Of a DNA stretch of 64,000 bases, positions 58,680-64,000 are shown piece by piece. The stretch is taken from NCBI RefSeq assembly GCF_003122215.1, contig NZ_QEYD01000014.1, forward strand, positions 47,055 through 111,054, in the 5' to 3' direction. The notes beneath the pieces are model-generated. The model did no database searches and had not been told where the DNA came from. It was given only the letters and a program-made list of their open reading frames with translations. This stretch comes from Pararhodobacter marinus (GTDB taxonomy: Bacteria; Pseudomonadota; Alphaproteobacteria; Rhodobacterales; Rhodobacteraceae). Within the stretch, counting starts at the first letter, position 1, and the number at the start of each line of letters is the position of its first letter. A program made the position numbers and the translations under genes.

Positions 58680-59098
58680 TTTCGTGTGTCCTTCAATGAA
58701 AGGGCCGACAGCGCCCCGATCAGCGCGAAGGCGGCGAGGGCCATCAGCGGGATCGGGATGCCGAAGACCAGTTGGTTGTCATCGGTGCAAGAGGGGCCGG
58801 TGGCCGTGCAGGGCTGGATGCGTTCGGGAACAAGACCGACGTACAGCCCCATGTGCCAGAGGGCGATTGCGCCGCCGCCAAGCGCCAATGCGATGCCGTA
58901 GCGCCCCACACGGCCGTCCCGCCACCAAAGGCCCAGCCCTAGGATAATGGCCAAGGGAAACATGAAGGCGCGCTGGAACCAGCACAGCACACAGGGCGTC
59001 TGCCCCAGCACCTCGCCGATGAAAAGCACGGCAAGCGAGGCGACGAGCGCGATGATCCATGCCAGCCCGAGGGCTGTTTCTCCGGATATGCGGTTCAT
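58676..59098 (-). CDS. dsbB: DsbB disulfide bond formation protein
   Basis: A 140-residue inner-membrane protein with four helices. The first redox pair is in LGQTPCVLCWFQRAFMFPLA (CVLC), and the second in IQPCTATGPSCTDDNQ. It reoxidises the DsbA-like partner encoded downstream, passing electrons to quinone. It is 5 bases from the SCO gene and overlaps the DsbA gene by 4 bases. Length and motifs are normal for the family. Confidence 0.9.
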   Translation of the reverse strand: MNRISGETALGLAWIIALVASLAVLFIGEVLGQTPCVLCWFQRAFMFPLAIILGLGLWWRDGRVGRYGIALALGGGAIALWHMGLYVGLVPERIQPCTATGPSCTDDNQLVFGIPIPLMALAAFALIGALSALSLKDTRK

Positions 59099-59103
59099 GT
59101 CGA

Positions 59104-59706
59104 TCAGATCCTCTCTTCCAGATCGGCGAGAATCTCTTCGGCCGGGGTGCCGTAGGGCCAGGAGTCGGCAAAGCCCGCGTCGGGATCGAAGAGGAACAGA
59201 TGCGACGTGTGGCCCATCGTGTAACCATCCGGCGCCGCAGCCTCTTCGACGCGTTCAAAGAAGATCGGAAACGTCTCGGATGTGGCGGCGATTTGTTCCG
59301 GCGTGCCCGTCAGCCCGATGATGCTCGCATCGAACAGCGGGACGTATTCGGCGAGTGCGGCGGGCGTGTCCCGTTCGGGGTCGATTGTTATGAAAATCGG
59401 CTGGACCTTGGCGGCATCGTCGCCCAGACCGTCCATCACCGCCGCGACCTCTGACAGGGTCGTCGGGCAGACGTCGGGACAGTTGGTGAAGCCGAAAAAC
59501 ACCAGCATCCAGCGCCCCGCAAAGTCCTCCTCGGTTCGAACCATACCCTGGTGGTCCGTCAGTTCGAATTTAGCGAAAAAAGGCGGTTCGGCGTCGGTTC
59601 GGGCGCGGTCGGCACGATAGTCGGACCAGAGCAAAAGCCATACGAAGGCAAGCGCTGCCACGCCTGCCAAAACCCAAAGAAACTTCTGTGCCGATGTAAG
59701 GGACAA
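59104..59706 (-). CDS. SCO1/SenC family protein, first gene of P3 operon
   Basis: A 200-residue SCO protein with an N-terminal membrane anchor (KFLWVLAGVAALAFVWLLLW) and the copper/thiol motif FTNCPDVCPTTLSEVAA; the conserved His is in MGHTSHLFLFDPD. It starts with TTG at 59706 after AGGCGAACAGGA. It is the first gene after the MerR-type promoter P3, 36 bases from the -10 box, so metal induction is expected. Confidence 0.88.
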   Translation of the reverse strand: MSLTSAQKFLWVLAGVAALAFVWLLLWSDYRADRARTDAEPPFFAKFELTDHQGMVRTEEDFAGRWMLVFFGFTNCPDVCPTTLSEVAAVMDGLGDDAAKVQPIFITIDPERDTPAALAEYVPLFDASIIGLTGTPEQIAATSETFPIFFERVEEAAAPDGYTMGHTSHLFLFDPDAGFADSWPYGTPAEEILADLEERI

Positions 59707-59741
59707 TCCTGTTCGCCTGTTATTGATTCTTATTGCATGTG

Positions 59742-59772
59742 CGGATACATCCTCTAGCCGCTAGAGGTTCAA
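59742..59772 (-). promoter_or_regulatory. MerR-type metal-responsive promoter P3
   Basis: On the minus strand TTGAAC (59772-59767) and TATCCG (59747-59742) are separated by 19 bases that contain the perfect dyad CTCTAGCGGCTAGAG. It drives the ten-gene minus-strand operon from SCO to lnt, and lies between this operon and the divergent MerR gene. Confidence 0.78.
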
Positions 59773-59877
59773 GCACGAAATCATGGTATAGCTTGAACTC
59801 ACGCGTCTGTGAATCCGACACTTGTTTATTCCGACGGCAAAACCTACACAAACTGTATCTTTTTCATGGAGGCGAAA

Positions 59878-60306
59878 ATGCTCACGATCGGTACTCTGTC
59901 AAAGAAGACTGGCACAAAAGTGCAGACCATCCGGTACTACGAACAGATCGGACTCATGCCCGAACCTGGCAGGACCGAAGGCGGACAGAGGCGCTACGAC
60001 AATGCACAGCTCGACCGACTGTCCTTCATCCGCCATTCGCGGCAACTCGGTTTCTCGCTCGATGCGATCCGCGAGCTGCTCGACCTCAGCGACCATCCCA
60101 ACCGCCCCTGCGACGAGGCAGATGCCATCGCGCGTCGCCAGCTCAAACAGGTGGAGCAGCGCATGGCCCGCCTGAAGGCGCTGCGCACGGAACTGAAACG
60201 CATGGTTCACGAATGCAGCGGCGGGCGGACGGGAGACTGCAAGGTGCTTGAGGTGTTGCGGGACCATTCGGAATGCCTGACCGAGCACGAGGAAATCGGG
60301 GCCTGA
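59878..60306 (+). CDS. MerR-family heavy-metal regulator (CadR/PbrR-like)
   Basis: A 142-residue MerR protein. Residues 1-70 hold the winged helix (MLTIGTLSKKTGTKVQTIRY, YEQIGLMPEPGRTEGGQRRY), followed by a long dimerisation helix. The metal site cysteines are Cys78 (RPCDEAD), Cys113 (HECSGG) and Cys121 (GDCKVL), the layout of Cd/Pb/Zn sensors; Cys133 is extra. It bends the 19-base-spacer promoters into an active form on metal binding. The ATG at 59878 follows ATGGAGGCGAAA. It probably controls P1-P4 in this window; metal identity is not decided. Confidence 0.87.
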   Translation: MLTIGTLSKKTGTKVQTIRYYEQIGLMPEPGRTEGGQRRYDNAQLDRLSFIRHSRQLGFSLDAIRELLDLSDHPNRPCDEADAIARRQLKQVEQRMARLKALRTELKRMVHECSGGRTGDCKVLEVLRDHSECLTEHEEIGA

Positions 60307-60388
60307 AGGAATTCAGCCAACATTCCGGCTGGAACGCAGATCAGCCGCAGAAGTTAATGTGTCGTACAACACAGGCTGGAACCACAAA

Positions 60389-60988
60389 ATGGCTGCTAGA
60401 CAAAATTCAATGGAGAGACGGACGCTTTGGATCGTTCTGGCGCTCAATATCGGTTTGGCCGTGGCCTTTTTCGCAACAGGCGCCTTCGGCGACTCAAGTG
60501 CCCTGATCGCCAACGGGCTCGATAACCTCTCCGACAGCTTCGTCTACGCGATCAGCCTTTTCGCTTTGTCCCGATCCGACAAATGGAAACGCGGGGCGGC
60601 GAACGTTTCCGGCGGGCTGCTGATCCTGTTCGCCGCTGGTATCCTCTACGATGCATGGCGCCGCTACATCGGCGGGTCAGATCCGCTCGGGACGATCATG
60701 ATCGCCATGGCCCTGTTTGCGGCGGCGATCAACGCAGTCTGCGTCTGGCTGCTCGCTAAGCTCAAAGATCCGGACGTCAACATCCGCGCGGCCAACACCT
60801 TCAGTTACAACGATTTCGCCGCGAACCTCGGAATCGTCTTGGCTGGCGGCCTCGTCGCCTGGCTGGGAACCAACTGGCCGGACCTCGTCGTCGGCGTGAT
60901 TGTCGCCGGGATCGCGGCCTGGGGAGGTATCGACATTCTGCGCGACGCACACGGCGAACACCACAAAGCAGTTCATACGGGCAAATAG
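60389..60988 (+). CDS. Cation diffusion facilitator-like transporter, short
   Basis: A protein of about 199 residues with six hydrophobic segments of the CDF type. The metal-binding Asp/Asn pairs are in SALIANGLDNLSDSFVYAI (helix II) and FSYNDFAANLGIVLAGGLVA (helix V). The cytoplasmic C-terminal domain of normal CDF proteins (about 300 residues) is absent, leaving only HGEHHKAVHTGK. No strong ribosome binding site marks the start: 60389 or 60410 are possible, and a GTG exists at 60359. It lies between the MerR gene and P4, possibly in one unit with merR. Confidence 0.7.
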   Translation: MAARQNSMERRTLWIVLALNIGLAVAFFATGAFGDSSALIANGLDNLSDSFVYAISLFALSRSDKWKRGAANVSGGLLILFAAGILYDAWRRYIGGSDPLGTIMIAMALFAAAINAVCVWLLAKLKDPDVNIRAANTFSYNDFAANLGIVLAGGLVAWLGTNWPDLVVGVIVAGIAAWGGIDILRDAHGEHHKAVHTGK

Positions 60989-61017
60989 TTGCGGGAGATT
61001 CTTTCTGAAAGAAAGGG

Positions 61018-61048
61018 TTGAAGCTATAGTGACTATAGTAATTAGGCT
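61018..61048 (+). promoter_or_regulatory. MerR-type metal-responsive promoter P4
   Basis: TTGAAG (61018-61023), a 19-base spacer holding the dyad CTATAGTGACTATAG, and -10 TAGGCT (61043-61048). It precedes the transglutaminase-like/CDF operon by 31 bases. Confidence 0.72.
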
Positions 61049-61078
61049 TGTTCCAAGACGATTCGAGGAGCGACTCCG

Positions 61079-61840
61079 TTGCAGATGACCGACCCCCTAC
61101 TTGCACCCACCAAATTACTGGATTTTGATGCCGCGCCTCTTGCGCATCTAATTGAGACCCGCGGCTGGCGCGGCTTATCCGAATACGATCGGATCGGAGC
61201 TGCCTATGATTTCGTTCGGAATGAAATCGCGTTCGGATACAATCGAGCTGACGACATCCCCGCCTCCGAGGTGCTTTCCGACGGCTACGGGCAGTGCAAT
61301 ACCAAAGGGACGCTCTTGATGGCGTTGCTGCGTGGTGTTGGCATTCGTTGCCGGTTGCATGGGTTTACGATCCACAAAGGCTTGCAGCGCGGTGTTGTCC
61401 CAGAGTTGGTGTATCCGCTTGCTCCGCAAGAAATTCTCCACTCATGGGTTGAGATCGAATATCAAGGTGCTTGGTTCAACCTCGAAGGCTTCATCCTGGA
61501 TGACGCTTTCCTGACAGTCCTGCAAACGTCTTTCTCGGACACGGACAGTCTCTGCGGTTATGGCGCGGGCACGGATTGCCTTGGCGCGCCTCCCGTCACC
61601 TGGAACGGAGAAGATACCTACATTCAGAAATCCGGCATCGTGCAAGATTTCGGCGTGTTTGATACGCCGGACGCCTTCTATTTGTCCCATGAGCAATCCT
61701 TTGGATGGCTGCGTGGTGCCCTTTACCGTCATATCATCCGCCACTGGATGAATGCGCGCGTACGTGGTTTTCGCAGCGGTCGCCTGAAGACTGACCGACG
61801 CGCGACACACGCGCACGCGGAGCCTGCCAATGCCACATGA
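61079..61840 (+). CDS. Transglutaminase-like protein
   Basis: A 253-residue cytoplasmic protein with a transglutaminase-like (papain-fold) core: SDGYGQCNTKGTLLMALLRG supplies the catalytic Cys, EILHSWVEIEYQGAWFNLEG the His and adjacent acidic residue. No signal peptide is seen. The TTG at 61079 has GAGGAG 8 bases upstream; the ATG at 61085 is the alternative. Such proteins are occasionally found beside metal transporters, but their substrate is unknown. It is the first gene after P4 and overlaps the CDF gene by 11 bases. Confidence 0.75.
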   Translation: MQMTDPLLAPTKLLDFDAAPLAHLIETRGWRGLSEYDRIGAAYDFVRNEIAFGYNRADDIPASEVLSDGYGQCNTKGTLLMALLRGVGIRCRLHGFTIHKGLQRGVVPELVYPLAPQEILHSWVEIEYQGAWFNLEGFILDDAFLTVLQTSFSDTDSLCGYGAGTDCLGAPPVTWNGEDTYIQKSGIVQDFGVFDTPDAFYLSHEQSFGWLRGALYRHIIRHWMNARVRGFRSGRLKTDRRATHAHAEPANAT

Positions 61841-62795
61841 CCACGGGCACGCGCCTATCGATCCGAATTCTGGGGACCGGCGGGTTGCCATCGCCATCTG
61901 GGCAAACGGGCTACTTACCGTTGCGCAAGTCGTCGGGGGCATATTCTCGGGCAGTCTGGCACTGATCGCCGATGCGCTGCACAACTTTTCCGATATGGCC
62001 TCGCTTGTCATTGCCTTCGCCGCACGCAAGATCGCGCGCCGCCCGGCCGATGAACGCATGACCTTCGGCTATGGCCGGGTCGAAATCGTGGCGGCCCTGA
62101 TCAACTACACCACCCTCATCGTGATCGGCTTCTATCTGATCTACGAAGGTGGCATGCGCATGATTGATCCACCCGAAGTCATGGGGTGGACCGTCGTCAT
62201 TCTCGGTGGAATTGCGCTTGTGGTCGACACGCTGACCGCAATGCTGACCTATTCGATGCAGAAGGGCAGCGTGAACATCCGCGCGCTTTTCCTGCATAAC
62301 CTGTCGGACGCGCTTGCTTCGGTCGCGGTTATCGTCGGTGGGTCGCTGATCATCCTTTACGACATGCGTTGGGTCGATCCTGCCATCACCATCGGCATCG
62401 CGATCTACATCCTGTATCTGTCTTTCACTGAAATAGGCGGCCCAATCCGAACCCTGATGCTCGGGAGCCCGCCGGACATCGACAACGAGGCCGTCGTCGA
62501 AGCGATGCGGAAAGTCGAAGGCGTCGCCGACGTCCACTACGTCCATCTCTGGCAAATGCAAGAGCACGAGGCTGCGCTCGACTGCCATGTCGTCGTGGCA
62601 GCCGAGGGCTGGTCGAAGATCGAAGAGATCAAGAGCGCGATCAAGAAGCGGCTGAAGGAAGAGTTCGGCATCAGCCATTCCAGTCTCGAATTTGAGCATG
62701 AGGATCGCGCTCATCAGAACGCCGATCTCTACGGTCACGGCAACGCAAGTGAAAAGGAGAAGACCAATGTTCAAGGAAACGCTGACCGAGCATGA
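61830..62795 (+). CDS. CDF-family heavy-metal efflux transporter
   Basis: A 321-residue CDF protein with six membrane segments and a His-rich N-terminus (MPHDHGHAPIDPNSGDRR). The metal-binding HxxxD pairs are ADALHNFSDMASLVIAFAAR (helix II) and FLHNLSDALASVAVIVGGS (helix V). A C-terminal cytoplasmic domain (VADVHYVHLWQMQEHEAALD) follows. It exports Zn, Cd or Co by proton antiport. It is the second gene of the P4 unit and overlaps the first by 11 bases. Confidence 0.88.
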   Translation: MPHDHGHAPIDPNSGDRRVAIAIWANGLLTVAQVVGGIFSGSLALIADALHNFSDMASLVIAFAARKIARRPADERMTFGYGRVEIVAALINYTTLIVIGFYLIYEGGMRMIDPPEVMGWTVVILGGIALVVDTLTAMLTYSMQKGSVNIRALFLHNLSDALASVAVIVGGSLIILYDMRWVDPAITIGIAIYILYLSFTEIGGPIRTLMLGSPPDIDNEAVVEAMRKVEGVADVHYVHLWQMQEHEAALDCHVVVAAEGWSKIEEIKSAIKKRLKEEFGISHSSLEFEHEDRAHQNADLYGHGNASEKEKTNVQGNADRA

Positions 62796-62810
62796 TGATG
62801 TCATCGGGCT

Positions 62811-63137
62811 CGTCTGCGCGATTACGCGGACCGGCATGGGCTCGATCCGAGCAACTGGGTCATTCTGACCAAACGATCCGATCAGGCAAATGACGCGACG
62901 CGCCTTCTGGCGCGGGAATATGGGCTGGAGTTCACGATGACCGCCGACAGCGACATGATGATGCACGGAGCGGTCACCCATGTCGTGGACATCGGCGGGC
63001 GGTTCGCTGCAAAATTCCATGGCATGGACTTCAAGAACGTGAACCTGATCCTCTATGTCAGCGAGTTGATCAACAACGCCCAGCATCGACGCCGGGAGCC
63101 CAACTGGTGGGACCGGCTGACAGGTGTGTTTCAATGA
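62811..63137 (+). pseudogene. 5'-truncated SCO family gene
   Basis: The frame from about 62811 to the stop at 63137 encodes the C-terminal half of an SCO protein (RLRDYADRHGLDPSNWVILT, TADSDMMMHGAVTHVVDIGG, RFAAKFHGMDFKNVNLILYV). The half with the CxxxC metal site is missing, and no start codon with a ribosome binding site precedes it. An ATG at 62767 opens a different frame that ends after 34 codons. The gene appears to have lost its 5' part by deletion next to the CDF gene. Confidence 0.7.
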
Positions 63138-63625
63138 GTGTCGTCGCGACTGGCGTCAGGCTGTCCTCGACAGACGGAGTTTCCCTGACAGCTCTGCGTC
63201 GGTATTTTGCGGTGATCATCCCGGCCAACTTGATCTGGGAGTTCGCGCATATGCCGCTCTACACGATCTGGAACGAGGGCACTTGGGGTGAGATTGTCTT
63301 CGCAGCCGTCCATTGCACGGGTGGCGATATCCTGATCGCCATGAGCGCGCTGATGCTTGCCCTCATGCTGTCGGGCCGGGGCTGGCCCCTGGTCGCCTCG
63401 ACGCGGCGGTCTGTGACCGTCCTGACGGTGGTGTTCGGGCTCGGATACACGCTGTTCAGCGAATGGCTCAACATCGTGATCCGCGCGGCCTGGGCCTATT
63501 CGGACCTGATGCCGATCATTCCGATCCTCGATGCGGGCCTGTCACCTGTGTTGCAATGGATCGTGATACCGCTGGTCGCGTTCTGGTGGGTCTGGCGGCC
63601 TTTCAACAACGATCGTGATGTATGA
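63134..63625 (+). CDS. Integral membrane protein of unknown function
   Basis: A 163-residue protein with four hydrophobic segments (RRYFAVIIPANLIWEFAHMP, GDILIAMSALMLALMLSG, SVTVLTVVFGLGYTLFSEWL, LSPVLQWIVIPLVAFWWVWR). The pattern NLIWEFAHMPLYTIW recalls small inner-membrane proteins in copper/cytochrome clusters, but I do not recognise a family. The start at 63134 overlaps the SCO remnant stop and its stop overlaps ccdA (ATGA), so all three are co-translated. Confidence 0.65.
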   Translation: MSVVATGVRLSSTDGVSLTALRRYFAVIIPANLIWEFAHMPLYTIWNEGTWGEIVFAAVHCTGGDILIAMSALMLALMLSGRGWPLVASTRRSVTVLTVVFGLGYTLFSEWLNIVIRAAWAYSDLMPIIPILDAGLSPVLQWIVIPLVAFWWVWRPFNNDRDV

Positions 63626-63912
63626 TGGATATTTCCGGCATCGGCATCTTCGCGGCCTTCCTGGCGGGTGCCATTTCGTTCCTGTCGCCCTGTGTCCTGC
63701 CACTGGTGCCTGGCTACGTCTCGTACATCGCAGGGCAACCAGATTTGCGCACGACGCGGTCGGTCGGCTTGCGGGCGCGCGCCGGGGCGCTCGGGTTGAG
63801 TGCCTGCTTTGTCCTGGGCTTTTCGACGGTCTTCGTCGCCCTCGGGGCCCGGGCCAGCGCGCTCGGATCCCTGCTGCTGACATGGCGCACCGAGCTAAAC
63901 TATCTCGGCGGC
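63622..63912 (+). pseudogene. ccdA: CcdA-family thiol-disulfide membrane protein, N-terminal part, cut by mobile element
   Basis: About 97 residues of a CcdA (DsbD-type) protein: GAISFLSPCVLPLVPGYVSY carries the first redox Cys in the PCxxP motif, followed by two further hydrophobic segments. Homology ends at TELNYLGG, where normal CcdA continues with more helices. From 63913 the sequence changes to a mobile-element end. The rest of the gene may lie beyond the window on the other side of the element. CcdA would pass reducing power to periplasmic thiol and SCO proteins. Confidence 0.78.
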
Positions 63913-64000
63913 TGTCGCGTAGCCCTTAATTGTGAGATGGGAAATCCAACGAAATCAACGGCTGATCTTTGCCCTTAAATATGAGATTTTGCCTTTAATT
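63913..64000 (+). mobile_element. End of mobile element with repeated motifs, interrupting ccdA
   Basis: From 63913 (TGTCGCGTAGCCCTTAATTG…) the sequence is A+T-rich and holds two 17-base repeats, GCCCTTAATTGTGAGAT (63922-63938) and GCCCTTAAATATGAGAT (63971-63987), plus the start of a third (GCCTTTAATT, 63991-64000). Multiple transposase-binding sites after a TGT tip are typical of Mu/Tn7-like or related ends. The element family cannot be named from 88 bases. Confidence 0.65.

Noticed and set aside
1..64000. CRISPR arrays, rRNA and tRNA genes.
   Set aside because: No regularly spaced repeats and no tRNA- or rRNA-like sequence were recognised. TniQ presence alone does not indicate a CRISPR-associated transposon.

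Overview
This window is most likely part of a large repABC plasmid from an alphaproteobacterium, probably in the Rhodobacterales (Roseobacter/Paracoccus type). The evidence is a complete repA-repB-repC replicon with an antisense control RNA, GC-rich sequence, an alphaproteobacterial LexA box, and plasmid-backbone genes typical of this group (toprim protein, strawberry-notch helicase/methylase, DUF2493, DUF932, RadC, a large ParB). No rRNA, tRNA or CRISPR array was recognised. The replicon assignment is firm. The genus is inference.

Layout. (1) 1-6.3 kb, minus strand: a tightly overlapping operon of a PLD/SNF2-like helicase, DUF4391, a beta-class adenine methyltransferase and an AlbA_2 (Schlafen-type) protein that runs off the left edge. 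This is a restriction-modification-like defence candidate. (2) 6.6-20.6 kb: plasmid backbone genes, nearly all minus strand, with a RES/Xre toxin-antitoxin pair. (3) 20.9-23.1 kb: chrB-chrA chromate resistance. (4) 23.2-29.8 kb: ssb, an H-NS-like protein, an ImmA/IrrE-type regulator with a partner of unknown function, and a 727-residue ParB-like protein. Three minus-strand leaders (before the genes starting at 18675, 20552 and 29760) share a two-stem RNA whose outer stem covaries; it resembles the described radC motif. (5) 29.8-33.5 kb: repABC with a ctRNA gene, two parS-like palindromes and a candidate origin.

(6) 33.6-37.3 kb: VapBC and Phd/RelE stability modules flank a serine recombinase gene cut by a 1309-bp IS3-family (IS2-group) element with a perfect 5-bp target duplication. 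(7) 37.5-47.6 kb: a cargo-free TniABQ transposon with recognisable inverted repeats lies beside a DUF1403-ScpB pair, which is tail to tail with a second, divergent TniABQ module and a DUF1612-like gene. Why a condensin-type subunit sits between two Mu/Tn7-like modules is unexplained.

(8) 48-64 kb: a heavy-metal and envelope island. A MerR-family regulator lies among four promoters that share the MerR-type layout (TTGAAC or TTGAAG, 19-bp spacer with a CTCTAG/CTATAG dyad). They head two L,D-transpeptidase genes, a Zn/Cd/Pb P-type ATPase, a ten-gene minus-strand operon (SCO, DsbB, DsbA-like, PCuAC, SCO, M23 peptidase, DUF411, ZIP, LspA, Lnt), and a plus-strand unit (transglutaminase-like, CDF, truncated SCO, membrane protein, CcdA). 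The regulon couples metal efflux with copper/thiol handling and lipoprotein and cell-wall maturation. At the right edge ccdA is cut by the end of another mobile element carrying repeated motifs.
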